From NCBI RefSeq assembly GCF_007990245.1, contig NZ_BJWG01000016.1, positions 1 through 64,000 on the forward strand: 64,000 nucleotides of DNA, read 5' to 3'. A program made the translations under genes and the position numbers. This stretch comes from Cellulomonas composti (GTDB lineage: Bacteria; Actinomycetota; Actinomycetes; Actinomycetales; Cellulomonadaceae). Under the pieces are notes generated by a model. It made no database searches. It worked only from the letters and a program-made list of their open reading frames with translations, and was not told the origin of the DNA. Position 1 is the first letter of the stretch. Each line of letters starts with the position of its first letter. Shown here one piece after another: positions 1 to 8,336 of the stretch.

Positions 1-142
1 CCGCGCCGTTGCACAGTCCAGCGACGCTCCGGCTGTCCGCAGACGCGCTCGCGGTCCGCAGATGCGGTCCGCGGACGTGCGCGGGGTGCGTGGGCGCGGG
101 GAGGTGGAGCGCGGGCGGTCGGCGGACCAGCGGTTCAGCGGG

Positions 143-640
143 TCAGCGGTAGTTGATGAACTGGAGGGCGGCGTCGACGTCGGCGCCCTTGAGCAGGGCG
201 ATCACGGCCTGCAGGTCGTCGCGGCTCTTGGCGGAGACGCGCAGCTCGTCGCCCTGGATCTGCGTCTTGACGGTCTTGGGACCCTCGTCGCGGACGATCT
301 TCGCGAGCTTCTTGGCGATCTCGGAGGACAGCCCCTCCTTGATGCCCGCCGCGAGGCGGTACTCCTTGCCCGACGGCTTGGGCTCCTTGTCGCCCAGGTC
401 GAGCGCCTTGAGGGAGATGCCGCGCTTGATGAGCTTGGACTCGAAGACGTCGAGGATCGCGAGCACGCGGTCGGGGGAGTTGGCGATCATGAGCACGGAC
501 TCGCCGCTCCAGGCGATCGACGCGCCCACACCCTTGAAGTCGTAGCGCTGCGCGATCTCCTTCGAAGCCTGGTTGAGCGCGTTGTCGACCTCCTGGCGGT
601 CGACCTTGCTGACGACGTCGAACGACGACTCGCTCGCCAT
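143..640 (-). CDS. YajQ-family nucleotide-binding protein (DUF520)
   Basis: A 165-residue protein opening [20 protein letters not shown], the length and N-terminus of the YajQ/UPF0234 family, whose members bind nucleotides and in some bacteria cyclic di-GMP. The family's two ferredoxin-like domains fit the sequence: an N-terminal half with the [14 protein letters not shown] segment and a C-terminal half with [20 protein letters not shown]. The ATG is chosen because GGAGGAC lies just upstream and the family begins here; in-frame upstream codons run into a tRNA. It is divergent from the tRNA-Tyr gene. Family membership is confident, the ligand is not visible from sequence. Confidence 0.93.
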   Translation of the reverse strand: MASESSFDVVSKVDRQEVDNALNQASKEIAQRYDFKGVGASIAWSGESVLMIANSPDRVLAILDVFESKLIKRGISLKALDLGDKEPKPSGKEYRLAAGIKEGLSSEIAKKLAKIVRDEGPKTVKTQIQGDELRVSAKSRDDLQAVIALLKGADVDAALQFINYR

Positions 641-685
641 GATGTCCTCCGATGCGGGGGCGCCGGCTGCCGGGCGCCCGTTTTC

Positions 686-712
686 CTGACTGGCCGTGGG
701 TGTTGCTATCCT
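686..712 (+). promoter_or_regulatory. Possible promoter of tRNA-Tyr
   Basis: A TATCCT hexamer (707-712) resembling a sigma-70 -10 box lies 41 bases before the tRNA, with CTGACT (686-691) as a poor -35 at a short 15-base spacing. Position fits, spacing does not; tentative. Confidence 0.3.
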
Positions 713-753
713 TCCACGGCACGCCCGGCACGTACGCGCCGAGCCTGCACCCC

Positions 754-835
754 GGCGGGTTACCCGAGTGGCCAAAGGGGGCTGACTGTAAATCAGCTGG
801 CAACGCCTACGGGGGTTCGAATCCCTCACCCGCCA
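754..835 (+). tRNA. tRNA-Tyr (anticodon GTA)
   Basis: The 82-base sequence folds as a class II tRNA with a long variable arm. Acceptor strands GGCGGGT and ACCCGCC pair perfectly, the discriminator is A, and the anticodon stem GCTGA/TCAGC encloses a 7-base loop with GTA at 788-790. GGTTCGAAT forms the T-arm loop region. CCA is not encoded. A strong terminator follows within 10 bases. Confidence 0.95.
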
Positions 836-844
836 CCCTCGCGC

Positions 845-876
845 GAAGGGGGCGTCCTTCACGGGACGCCCCCTTC
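845..876 (+). terminator. Intrinsic terminator after tRNA-Tyr
   Basis: A perfect 13-bp stem (845-857 with 864-876) closes a 6-base loop immediately after the tRNA. The T-tract is short (CTTCGTCGT), common for GC-rich actinobacterial terminators. Confidence 0.8.
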
Positions 877-1025
877 GTCGTCCCCGGGCAACCCGGGACC
901 CAAGGCCCTCCCGTCCGGTCGCGGGCGGGCGTAGGCAGGAGGTGAGGGGCGCCCGAGCCGGTGCGCCACCCGCGCACCGACCGCCCCGTGACGCCCGACC
1001 GCACGTCGGGGGAGGGGAGCAGGCC

Positions 1026-1772
1026 ATGACATCGATCGAAGGTCGGCTCGAGGGCAAGGTCGCGATCGTCACCGGCGGTGCGCGGGGGATGGGCGAGGCC
1101 GACACCCGCCGGCTCGTCGCGGAGGGCGCGCGCGTGGTCGTCGGGGACGTGCTCGACGAGCCAGGTGCGGCGGTCGCCGCCGAGCTCGGCGACCACGCGG
1201 TCTACACGCACCTGGACGTGACCGACGAGGCGTCGTGGGCGGCGGCCGTCGACCTCGCGCACGAGCGGTTCGGGCCCGTCGACGTCCTCGTCAACAACGC
1301 CGGCATCCTGGCGCAGGGCCGGATCGACGAGACGGAGCCGGACACCTTCCGGCGCGTGCTCGACGTCAACCTCACGGGCGTCTACCTGGGGATCCGTGCG
1401 GTCACCGCCGACATGGCGGCGGCCGGCCACGGCGCGATCGTCAACATCTCGTCGGCCGCCGGCCTCGTCGGGATGCAGGGGCTGAGCGCGTACTCGGCGA
1501 GCAAGTGGGGTGTGCGCGGCCTGACGAAGTGCGCAGCGCTGGACCTCGGCCACCTCGGCATCCGCGTGAACTCGATCCACCCGGGCGCGATCCGCACGCC
1601 GATGGCCGCGGGCGTGACGGACGAGGCGATGGCCCACCAGGCGCTGCCGCGCGTCGGCGAGCCGTCGGAGATCGCGGCAGCCGTCGCGTTCCTCGTCAGC
1701 GACGACGCGTCGGACGTGACGGGCGCGGAGCTCGCCGTGGACGGCGGGATGGTGCTCGGCGTCGTCGCCTAG
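1026..1772 (+). CDS. SDR-family NAD(P)-dependent oxidoreductase
   Basis: A 248-residue classical short-chain dehydrogenase/reductase. It shows the Rossmann cofactor motif TGGARGMG (16-23), NNAG (90-93), catalytic Ser in NISSAAG (about 142) and the YSASK pair (Y156, K160), and ends with the VDGGMVLG strand typical of the family. The Asp in VVVGDV after the second beta strand suggests NAD(H) preference. It most resembles the 3-alpha/20-beta-hydroxysteroid or glucose-1-dehydrogenase branch, but the substrate cannot be read from sequence. The ATG follows a purine-rich GGGGGAGGGGAGCAGG ribosome site. It stands alone between tRNA genes. Confidence 0.93.
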   Translation: MTSIEGRLEGKVAIVTGGARGMGEADTRRLVAEGARVVVGDVLDEPGAAVAAELGDHAVYTHLDVTDEASWAAAVDLAHERFGPVDVLVNNAGILAQGRIDETEPDTFRRVLDVNLTGVYLGIRAVTADMAAAGHGAIVNISSAAGLVGMQGLSAYSASKWGVRGLTKCAALDLGHLGIRVNSIHPGAIRTPMAAGVTDEAMAHQALPRVGEPSEIAAAVAFLVSDDASDVTGAELAVDGGMVLGVVA

Positions 1773-1790
1773 CCGCGCGGCGGACGCGAT

Positions 1791-1820
1791 TTCGCGGGCG
1801 CGGGGCGGGCCGTGTAGCCT
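1791..1820 (+). promoter_or_regulatory. Possible promoter of tRNA-Thr
   Basis: TTCGCG and TAGCCT are separated by 18 bases and end 10 bases before the mature tRNA-Thr. The -35 is weak; the -10 and position are plausible for the tRNA-Thr/tRNA-Met/rpmG transcript. Confidence 0.4.
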
Positions 1821-1830
1821 GTTCCGCGCT

Positions 1831-1903
1831 GCCCCGATAGCTCAGTCGGCAGAGCGTCTCCATGGTAAGGAGAAGGTCAAGGGTTCGATTCCCTTTCGGG
1901 GCT
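1831..1903 (+). tRNA. tRNA-Thr (anticodon GGT)
   Basis: 73 bases with acceptor GCCCCGA/TCGGGGC, discriminator T, D-arm AGCTCAGTCGG, anticodon stem TCTCC/GGAGA with loop ATGGTAA, and GGTTCGATTCC in the T-arm. First of two clustered tRNAs before rpmG, the usual actinobacterial arrangement. Confidence 0.95.
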
Positions 1904-1954
1904 CTGTGGTGTGTCCAGGAGGACGACGTACGTCGTGCTGCTGCGGCCACCCGA

Positions 1955-2028
1955 GGCGGGGTAGCTCAGTTGGTGAGAGCGCACGACTCATAATCGTGAG
2001 GTCGCGGGTTCGAATCCCGCTCCCGCTA
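1955..2028 (+). tRNA. tRNA-Met (anticodon CAT, elongator type)
   Basis: 74 bases; acceptor GGCGGGG pairs with TCCCGCT through terminal G-T wobbles at both ends, discriminator A. Anticodon stem CACGA/TCGTG holds loop CTCATAA. It lacks the GGG/CCC anticodon stem and unpaired 1-72 of an initiator tRNA, so elongator Met is favoured; a lysidine-modified tRNA-Ile(CAT) is the alternative. Lies directly upstream of rpmG. Confidence 0.9.
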
Positions 2029-2112
2029 CCGCCTGTGGAATGAGCGCGTCGGCCGGCGCGCTACAAGAAGATCGATCGTATGCGCCGTGCCGGCGCGAGA
2101 GGTGGCACCACC

Positions 2113-2283
2113 ATGGCCAGCAAGAGCTCGGACGTCCGTCCGAAGATCACGCTCGCGTGCACGGAGTGCAAGGAGCGGAACTACATCACGAAGAAGAACC
2201 GTCGGAACGACCCCGACCGTCTCGAGATGAAGAAGTTCTGCCCGCGCGAGAACCGTCACACGCTGCACCGCGAGACCCGCTGA
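2113..2283 (+). CDS. rpmG: 50S ribosomal protein L33
   Basis: A 56-residue L33 ([20 protein letters not shown]). The first zinc knuckle pair C16/C19 is present, but the second is CPRE: C43 is kept and the fourth cysteine position is E46, so the zinc ribbon looks incomplete compared with the C+ form. Its position after tRNA-Met and before the two MaoC-type genes is conserved in Actinobacteria. The ATG fits the known L33 N-terminus and has a modest GAGAGGTGG site upstream. Confidence 0.96.
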   Translation: MASKSSDVRPKITLACTECKERNYITKKNRRNDPDRLEMKKFCPRENRHTLHRETR

Positions 2284-2288
2284 CCGCA

Positions 2289-2738
2289 GTGCCGGTCGAC
2301 ACGGGGTACGCGGGACGCGAGTACCCGCCGAACGCGGTCTACGAGGTCGGTCGCGAGCACCTGCGGTCGTTCGCGGCCGCGGTGGGCGCGCAGCACCCGG
2401 CGCATCACGACGAGGCAGCGGCGCAGGCTCTCGGCCACCGCGACGTGGTGGCGACGCCGACGTTCGCCGTCGTCGTCGCGCAGCGCGCCGAGGCCCAGCT
2501 CTTCACGGACCCGGCCGCCGGAATCGACTTCAGCCGGGTCGTGCACGCCGACGAGCGTTTCACGCACCACCGGCCGATCCACGCGGGCGACCGGCTGGTC
2601 AGCGTCCTGCACGTCGACTCGATCGTCGAGCGTGCCGGGCTGGCCATGATCACGACCCGCGTCGAGATCGCGACCGAGGCCGGTGAGGCCGTCGCCACGG
2701 TCGTCTCGACGCTCGCCGTCCGGCCCGAGGAGTTCTGA
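2289..2738 (+). CDS. MaoC-like dehydratase subunit (FAS1-like, HadA-type)
   Basis: A 149-residue protein of the FAS1-like/MaoC N-terminal hot-dog family (YEVGREHLRSFAAAVG near the N-terminus, VVATPTFAVVV, and FTHHRPIHAGDRLV). Mycobacterial HadA, next to rpmG2, is the closest described parallel: a non-catalytic or partner subunit pairing with a hydratase subunit in (3R)-hydroxyacyl-ACP dehydration. The GTG start lies five bases after the rpmG stop; it overlaps the next gene's ATG. Mycolic acid synthesis is not implied; a general fatty-acid or acyl-thioester role is an inference. Confidence 0.85.
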   Translation: MPVDTGYAGREYPPNAVYEVGREHLRSFAAAVGAQHPAHHDEAAAQALGHRDVVATPTFAVVVAQRAEAQLFTDPAAGIDFSRVVHADERFTHHRPIHAGDRLVSVLHVDSIVERAGLAMITTRVEIATEAGEAVATVVSTLAVRPEEF

Positions 2739-3160
2739 TGACCCCCGCCCTCGCCGAGCTCACCGTCGGGCAGGAGGTTGCGCGCGCCGACGTTGTCGTC
2801 GACCGCGCCCGCCTCGTCCGCTACGCCGGCGCGTCGGGTGACTTCAACCCGATCCACTGGAACGAGCGGGTCGCGCTCGAGGTGGGTCTGTCGGGCGTGA
2901 TCGCGCACGGCATGTGGACCATGGGCGCCGCGGTCGGTCCGGTCGTCGAGTGGGCCGGCGACCCCGGTCGCGTCGTCGACTACCAGGTGCGCTTCACGCG
3001 CCCGGTCCCGGTGCCCGATCCCGGCGAGGCCGTCGCGCAGGTCGTCGCCGTCGTCGGCGCGCTCGACGAGACCGCGGGAACCGCCCGCATCGACCTCACC
3101 GTCCAGGTGGACGGTCAGCGCGTGCTCGGCAAGGCCCAGGCGGTCGTCCGCCTGTCCTGA
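2738..3160 (+). CDS. MaoC-family dehydratase (HadB-type)
   Basis: A 140-residue single hot-dog domain with the hydratase-2 motif GDFNPIHWNE (Asp and His catalytic) followed by GVIAHGMWTMG, so it is the likely catalytic partner of the preceding subunit. ATG overlaps the upstream TGA (TGATG), indicating translational coupling and a heterodimer. Family assignment is firm; the acyl substrate is not visible. Confidence 0.88.
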   Translation: MTPALAELTVGQEVARADVVVDRARLVRYAGASGDFNPIHWNERVALEVGLSGVIAHGMWTMGAAVGPVVEWAGDPGRVVDYQVRFTRPVPVPDPGEAVAQVVAVVGALDETAGTARIDLTVQVDGQRVLGKAQAVVRLS

Positions 3161-3180
3161 CCGCGGGGTCGATCCGCGGC

Positions 3181-4242
3181 TCAGACCGGGACCGGCCCGG
3201 TGGTCGTCCCGATGCGCAGCGCGACCGGCAGCACGACCCGTTCGGGCGTGCCGCCCGCCAGCAGCTCGGCGACCTGCGCGCCGACCGCGGCGCCCTTCTC
3301 GGCGAGCGGCTGTGCGACCGACGTGAGCACGTCCGGCGCGAGCCACGGCAGGTCGAGCCCGTCGAAGCCGGCGACGGACACGTCGCCCGGCACCGACAGC
3401 CCGAGCTCGCGGGCGGCGAGGACGACGCCCGAGGCGAGCAGGTCGGACTGCGCGACGATCGCGGTCGGCCGGTCGGGGCCGGACAGGATCGCGCGCCCGG
3501 CCGCGGCGCCGTGCTCGACGAGCGAGGCGGGCGTCTCGTAGACGACGGTCGGCACGACGCCGGCGTCGGTCACCCCGCCGAGCCGTCGGCGCGTCACCTC
3601 GTAGACGATGCCGTCGATACGCTCGTCGGTCGCGGGGCCCTCGCCGCGCGTGCGGTCGAAAGGCAGCGTGACCACCGCGATCCGGGTGTGCCCGAGCTCG
3701 AGCAGGTGGCGCACCGCGAGCGTGGTCCCGCTGCGGTCCTCGATGCCCACGGCGGCGACGCCGTCGAGCTGCTGGCCCTCGACGACGACGAGCGGCGTGT
3801 TCCGGCGCCGCAGCGCGTCGAGCACAGGGTCGTGCAACGTCCCGCCCCACATCAGCACCGCGACGTCCATCGCCGCCGACAGGACCAGCGGATCGACGGG
3901 CGGCTCGGAGGGATCGTTCGAGCCGGGGATCAGCAGCACGCCGAGACCGAGCTCCCCGAGCGCGCCGACCAACCCGTCGAGAACCTGGACCGAGACGGGG
4001 TCGCGGAACGAGCGGCGCAGCGCGTCCCCGACGACGACCCCGACGATCCCGGAGCGGCCCTGCCGGAGCTGACGCCCCAGCGGGTTGGGGCCGGAGTAGC
4101 CGAGCTCGGTGGCGGCGGCGAGCACGCGTTCCCGGGTCGTTCCGGCGATCGGTCCGGCGCCCGAGAACGCGAGCGACGCGGTGGACACCGAGACGCCGGC
4201 GGTCGCGGCGACGTCGGCCAGGGTCGGGCGCAGGCTCGACAG
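3181..4242 (-). CDS. LacI-family transcriptional regulator
   Basis: Predicted DNA-binding repressor: a LacI helix-turn-helix (TLADVAATAGVSVSTASLAFSG) is followed by a periplasmic-binding-protein-like sensor domain (GIVGVVVGDALRR, RPTAIVAQSDLLASGV, PGDVSVAGFDG). About 353 residues, normal for the family. No in-frame ATG, GTG or TTG lies near the HTH; a CTG (4240-4242) preceded by GGGAGG at good spacing is the best start, so the start is uncertain. It diverges from two MFS transporters across a palindrome-bearing region, suggesting it controls them. The effector, often a sugar, is unknown. Confidence 0.88.
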   Translation of the reverse strand: MSSLRPTLADVAATAGVSVSTASLAFSGAGPIAGTTRERVLAAATELGYSGPNPLGRQLRQGRSGIVGVVVGDALRRSFRDPVSVQVLDGLVGALGELGLGVLLIPGSNDPSEPPVDPLVLSAAMDVAVLMWGGTLHDPVLDALRRRNTPLVVVEGQQLDGVAAVGIEDRSGTTLAVRHLLELGHTRIAVVTLPFDRTRGEGPATDERIDGIVYEVTRRRLGGVTDAGVVPTVVYETPASLVEHGAAAGRAILSGPDRPTAIVAQSDLLASGVVLAARELGLSVPGDVSVAGFDGLDLPWLAPDVLTSVAQPLAEKGAAVGAQVAELLAGGTPERVVLPVALRIGTTTGPVPV

Positions 4243-4340
4243 CGGGCACCTCCCGGTGCGGGACGCGGCACGCGATGCTGCGTGGACGTCACCGGTTGAC
4301 GTCGCGGCCAGCGTACCCGCACAATGCTGCTTCCTCCTCA

Positions 4341-4384
4341 AATCGATTCGACAGGCTCGACGGGCACAGATCGAATCGATTCGA
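4341..4384. promoter_or_regulatory. Paired palindromic operator sites for the LacI-type regulator
   Basis: Two inverted repeats with the central CG typical of LacI-family operators sit between the divergent regulator and transporter: AATCGATT (4341-4348) and the 14-bp perfect palindrome TCGAATCGATTCGA (4371-4384). Their centres are 33 bp apart, close to three helical turns. The symmetry is seen; binding by the adjacent regulator is inferred. Confidence 0.65.
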
Positions 4385-4427
4385 GACGGGAGACCCGCCC
4401 ACCCTGCTCGACCCCACGGAGCCCGCT

Positions 4428-5861
4428 GTGCCCCTGCACGATCCCTCGACCGCCGCGACGGCGGCGACCGCTCCCGCACCTACGGGTCTCGATGCGACGC
4501 TCGCCCGTGCGCGGCTGCTGCTGCTCGGGCTGTTCGGACTGCTCGGCATCACGTTCTCGAGCTGGCTCGCGCGCATCCCCGCGATCCGCGACGCACTGGA
4601 CCTCTCGACCGCCGAGCTGGGCGCGATCCTGCTGGTCGGTTCGGTCGGCGCGCTGCTCACCGTCACGGTCGCGGGCATGGTCGTGCAGCGCTACGGCAGC
4701 CGGGTGGCACTGCTCGGCTCGACGATCCTGCTCGGCGGCGCCTACGTGCTGATGGGCGTCGGACCGGGCATCGGGTCGGTCGCGGTACTCGTCGTCGGCG
4801 TGTTCTTCAACGGCGTCGCGGTGGCGCTGGGCAACGTGCCGCTCAACGTCGAGTCCGCGCGCATCGAGCGTGCGATGGGGCGCACGGTCATCCCGCAGTT
4901 CCACGCCGCGTTCTCGATCGGTGCCGTGGTCGGCTCCGGCATCGGCGCGCTCGCGTCTCGGTTCGACGTGGCCGTCACGGCGCAGTTCGTCGTCGTCGCG
5001 GCGATCACGGTGGTGTGGCGGCTGGCCTCGCTGCGCGGCTTCGTGCTGTCGCCGACCGCGGCCGAGCGGCCTCGCGCGATCACGCCCGCACCGGCGGCCG
5101 TCGTCGCGCACCCCGCCGGGCGACGGCGCCGCATCAGCTCCGCGCTCGACGCCTGGCGCGAGCCGCGCACCCTGCTCGTCGGCGTCGTCATCATGGCCGC
5201 GGCGCTCTCCGAGGGATCCGCCAACGACTGGCTCTCGCTCGCGGTCGTCGACGGCTTCGACCGCACCGAGGCGGTGGGCGCCGCGGTGCTCGGCACGTTC
5301 GTCGCGTCGATGACGGTCGTGCGGCTCGCGGGCACGCGCCTCATCGACCGGTTCGGCCGCGTGCCGGTGCTGCGGACGTCGGGAGCGGTCGCGATGGCCG
5401 GGCTGCTGCTGTTCGGCTTCGCGCCGTCGCTGCAGCTCGCGTGGGTCGGCGTCGTCGCGTGGGGCCTCGGCGCCGCGCTCGCCTTCCCGATCGGCATCGC
5501 GGCGGCCTCCGACGACCCGCTGCGCGCACCCGGCCGCGTCGCCGTCGTCTCGTCGTTCGCCTCGGTCGCGTCGATCGCCGCCCCGCCGCTGCTCGGGATC
5601 GCCGCGCAGTCCACGGGCGCCCGCCACGCGCTCGTGCTCATCGTCGTCGCGATGGTCGTGAGCGTCGCCCTCGCCCGCGTGGTCGCCCCCGCTCCCAGGC
5701 CCGCCTCCGACGAGGCCGCCCGCACGACCCCCGTCGCCGACGGCACCTCCGACGAACTCACCGACGAGCTCACCGACGAACTCACCGACGAGCTCACCGA
5801 CGAGCTCACCGACGACCGCTCCGGCCGGACCGCGCAGACCGCACTGGCGGGCGTACGGTGA
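4428..5861 (+). CDS. MFS transporter
   Basis: A 477-residue major facilitator with about twelve hydrophobic segments beginning LLLLGLFGLLGITFSSWLARIP. The inter-half loop is followed by LIDRFGRVPVLR, a motif-A-like DRFGR. The start GTG has GGAG six bases upstream; more upstream codons overlap the operator. Its C-terminal tail carries five exact DELT repeats. It is paralogous to the next gene along its length (EGSANDWLSLAVVDGFD against EGSANDWVGLAVVDGFD), so the pair arose by tandem duplication. Resembles FucP/YbjJ-type sugar or drug permeases; substrate unknown. Likely repressed by the divergent LacI protein. Confidence 0.87.
   Translation: MPLHDPSTAATAATAPAPTGLDATLARARLLLLGLFGLLGITFSSWLARIPAIRDALDLSTAELGAILLVGSVGALLTVTVAGMVVQRYGSRVALLGSTILLGGAYVLMGVGPGIGSVAVLVVGVFFNGVAVALGNVPLNVESARIERAMGRTVIPQFHAAFSIGAVVGSGIGALASRFDVAVTAQFVVVAAITVVWRLASLRGFVLSPTAAERPRAITPAPAAVVAHPAGRRRRISSALDAWREPRTLLVGVVIMAAALSEGSANDWLSLAVVDGFDRTEAVGAAVLGTFVASMTVVRLAGTRLIDRFGRVPVLRTSGAVAMAGLLLFGFAPSLQLAWVGVVAWGLGAALAFPIGIAAASDDPLRAPGRVAVVSSFASVASIAAPPLLGIAAQSTGARHALVLIVVAMVVSVALARVVAPAPRPASDEAARTTPVADGTSDELTDELTDELTDELTDELTDDRSGRTAQTALAGVR
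5751..5810 (+). repeat. Five tandem 12-bp repeats (DELT)
   Basis: Unit GACGAGCTCACC, with GAA/GAG alternation, repeats five times and encodes DELT in the cytoplasmic tail of the first MFS transporter. Confidence 0.9.
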
Positions 5862-5890
5862 GCCTGCCCGACGTCGCGAACGGAGCACCC

Positions 5891-7150
5891 GTGCCCACGA
5901 CCCGCCGGACGCCTGTGCAGGCGGCCTCGCTCGCGGTGTTCGCCGTCTTCTTCCTCAGCGGGTTCAACTTCGCGAGCTGGGCGTCGCGGCTGCCGGCCGT
6001 GCGCGACGGGCTCAGCCTGTCGGCGGGCCAGATCGGCCTGCTGCTGCTGGTCGGCGCGGGCGGCTCGGTCGTCGCGCTGCCCCTGTCCGGGCTCGTGATC
6101 GAGCGGCTCGGCACGCGAGCGACGGTGCTGTGGTCCGCGGTGCTCAACGCCTCGGGGCTGACGGTCGCCGCGATCGGCGTCGGGCTTCAGCACGTGGTCG
6201 TCACCGCGGTGGGTCTGATCGCGTACGGGGTGGGCACGTCCGTGTGGGACGCCGCGATGAACGTCGAGGGCGCGGCGGTCGAGCAGCGCGTGGGCCGCAC
6301 CGTGATGCCGCGCTACCACGCGGGCTTCTCGTTCGGCACCGTCGCCGCCGCGGCGGTGGGGGCTGTCGCGGCTGCACTGCACGTGCCGGTCGTCGTGCAC
6401 CTGCCGGTGGTGCTCGCGGTCTCGATCGTGGCGGTGGTCGTCTCGGTCCGGTTCTTCCTGCCCGACGAGGCCGCGTCGCCGCACCCCCACGACGAGCACG
6501 TCCCGCGCGGCGGGCGCGGCCTGCTCGCCGCCTGGCTCGAGCCCCGCACGCTGCTGATCGGCCTGGTGGTGCTCGCGGCCGCGCTCACGGAGGGCTCCGC
6601 GAACGACTGGGTCGGGCTGGCCGTGGTCGACGGCTTCGACACGGGACACGCGCTCGCGGCGGTCACGCTCGGCGTGTTCCTGGCGTCGATGACGGCGATG
6701 CGCTGGTTCGGCACGCACCTGCTCGACCGGTTCGGCCGCGTCGTCGTGCTGCGCGTGTGCGCGGTGCTCGCGCTCGTCGGGCTGTCGGTCTTCGGGCTCG
6801 CCGACCAGCTGTGGCTCGCGGTCCTCGGCGTCGTCGCCTGGGGTGCGGGGGCCGCGCTGGGGTTCCCCGTCGGGATGAGCGCGGCGTCCGACGACCCGCT
6901 GCGGGCCGCTTCGCGCGTCGCGGTCGTCTCGACGATCGGCTACACGGCGTTCCTCGCCGGACCGCCGCTGCTCGGCCTGCTCGCGCAGCACGTCGGCTAC
7001 CGCAACGCGCTGCTGTGGATCCTCGTCCCGGTCGCGCTCGGCATGCTCGTCGCGGGTGCCGCGGCACCGCTGCCGGGCCGCCCGCGCGTCGACGCCGCCA
7101 CGGATGCCCCCGCCGAAGGCGCCCGCGTCGACGGCTCCGACGAGTCGTAG
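5891..7150 (+). CDS. MFS transporter (paralogue of preceding gene)
   Basis: A 419-residue major facilitator (FLSGFNFASWASRLPAVRDG at the first membrane segment; LLDRFGRVVVLR between halves). The chosen GTG has GGAG five bases upstream; an alternative GTG 33 bases earlier overlaps the upstream stop (GTGA). Either start implies co-transcription with its paralogue. Unlike that paralogue it lacks the DELT tail. Two related transporters in tandem may act separately on related solutes; a heteromer is not typical of MFS. Substrate unknown. Confidence 0.86.
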   Translation: MPTTRRTPVQAASLAVFAVFFLSGFNFASWASRLPAVRDGLSLSAGQIGLLLLVGAGGSVVALPLSGLVIERLGTRATVLWSAVLNASGLTVAAIGVGLQHVVVTAVGLIAYGVGTSVWDAAMNVEGAAVEQRVGRTVMPRYHAGFSFGTVAAAAVGAVAAALHVPVVVHLPVVLAVSIVAVVVSVRFFLPDEAASPHPHDEHVPRGGRGLLAAWLEPRTLLIGLVVLAAALTEGSANDWVGLAVVDGFDTGHALAAVTLGVFLASMTAMRWFGTHLLDRFGRVVVLRVCAVLALVGLSVFGLADQLWLAVLGVVAWGAGAALGFPVGMSAASDDPLRAASRVAVVSTIGYTAFLAGPPLLGLLAQHVGYRNALLWILVPVALGMLVAGAAAPLPGRPRVDAATDAPAEGARVDGSDES

Positions 7151-7160
7151 CCTGGTGCCC

Positions 7161-8264
7161 ATGTCGACCGACCTGGGCACCACGGCCACGCTCGCGGCGT
7201 TGACGACGCTCGGCGTCGGCGGCCCCGCCCGCTCGTTCGTCGAGACGTCCACCGAGGCCGAGCTGATCGACGCGGTGCGTGCGGCCGACGCCGACGGAAC
7301 GCCGCTGCTCGTCGTCGGCGGCGGGTCCAACCTGCTCGTCGGGGACGCGGGCTTCGACGGCCTCGTCGTACGCGACGTGCGCACGGGCGTCGAGGTCCCG
7401 GACCACTCGGCGTGCGCGGGAGTGACGTACACGGTGCCCGCGGGCACGCCGTGGGACGAGGTCGTGGACCTCGCGACGAGCACGCGGCTGTACGGGATCG
7501 AGGCGCTCTCGGGCATCCCCGGCTCGACGGGCGCGACGCCCGTGCAGAACGTCGGCGCGTACGGCCAGGAGGTCGCGCAGACCATCGCGACCGTGCGCGT
7601 GTGGGACCGCGGTCGCGGCAAGGTGCGCACGCTGCCCGTCGTCGACCTGCGGTTCGGCTACCGCACGAGCCTGCTCAAGCGCTCGACGCTCGCGCAGCCC
7701 GACCCGCGCGACCCCGCCGACGAGCTGGCCCCGTGGTTCCCGACCCCGCGCTACGTGGTGCTCGACGTGACGTTCCAGCTCCGTCAGGGCACGCTCTCGG
7801 CGCCGATCGCCTACGCCGAGCTCGCCCGCACGCTGGGCGTCGAGGTGGGGGAGCGTGCGCCCCTGCTCGAGGTGCGGGCCGCGGTCCTGGAGCTGCGCGG
7901 CCGCAAGGGCATGGTCCTGGACCCGTCCGACGCCGACACCCGCTCGGCCGGCTCGTTCTTCACCAACCCCGTCCTGACGCCCGACGAGGCCGCGTCGCTG
8001 CCCGCGGACGCCCCGCGCTACCCCGCACCGGACGGCGTCAAGACGAGCGCCGCGTGGCTGATCGAGCACGCCGGTTTCGCGAAGGGCCACGGCCTGCCCG
8101 GCCCCGCGGCGCTGTCCACCAAGCACACCCTGGCCCTCACCAACCGCGGCGGTGCCACCGCCGCCGACCTGCTCGCCCTCGCCCGCGAGATCCGCACCGG
8201 CGTCCACACCGCCTTCGGCGTCACCCTCGTCCCCGAACCGGTCCTGGTGAACGCCGCACTCTAG
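7161..8264 (+). CDS. murB: UDP-N-acetylenolpyruvoylglucosamine reductase
   Basis: Reduces UDP-GlcNAc-enolpyruvate to UDP-MurNAc with NADPH and FAD, the second committed step of peptidoglycan synthesis, in the cytoplasm. The 367 residues show the FAD-binding GGGSNLL (53-59), GIEALSGIPGSTGATPVQNVGAYG (112-134) and RSAGSFFTNP (261-270) with the proton-donating Ser265; the C-terminal VPEP carries the conserved Glu. ATG begins ten bases after the transporter stop. Linkage to rpmG and the dehydratase pair is usual in Actinobacteria, here interrupted by the LacI/MFS genes. Confidence 0.96.
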   Translation: MSTDLGTTATLAALTTLGVGGPARSFVETSTEAELIDAVRAADADGTPLLVVGGGSNLLVGDAGFDGLVVRDVRTGVEVPDHSACAGVTYTVPAGTPWDEVVDLATSTRLYGIEALSGIPGSTGATPVQNVGAYGQEVAQTIATVRVWDRGRGKVRTLPVVDLRFGYRTSLLKRSTLAQPDPRDPADELAPWFPTPRYVVLDVTFQLRQGTLSAPIAYAELARTLGVEVGERAPLLEVRAAVLELRGRKGMVLDPSDADTRSAGSFFTNPVLTPDEAASLPADAPRYPAPDGVKTSAAWLIEHAGFAKGHGLPGPAALSTKHTLALTNRGGATAADLLALAREIRTGVHTAFGVTLVPEPVLVNAAL

Positions 8265-8336
8265 GGCCGGACGCTGTTGCCGGCGCACCCGGCGAGCGGT
8301 CGTTCGAGTCAGTCGCGACGATCCGCGCCGAACGGC

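Noticed and set aside
1-142. Terminal segment before the YajQ gene
   Set aside because: Only short GGTCCGC-type repeats; no coding frame with a ribosome site or RNA structure could be supported.
1955-2028. tRNA(CAT) as initiator tRNA-fMet
   Set aside because: Position 1-72 can pair (G-T) and the anticodon stem lacks the three consecutive G-C pairs of initiators.
2405-4249. 614-codon minus-strand frame starting at a GTG next to the LacI start
   Set aside because: Arg-rich frame overlapping LacI and both dehydratase genes in another phase; no domain content.
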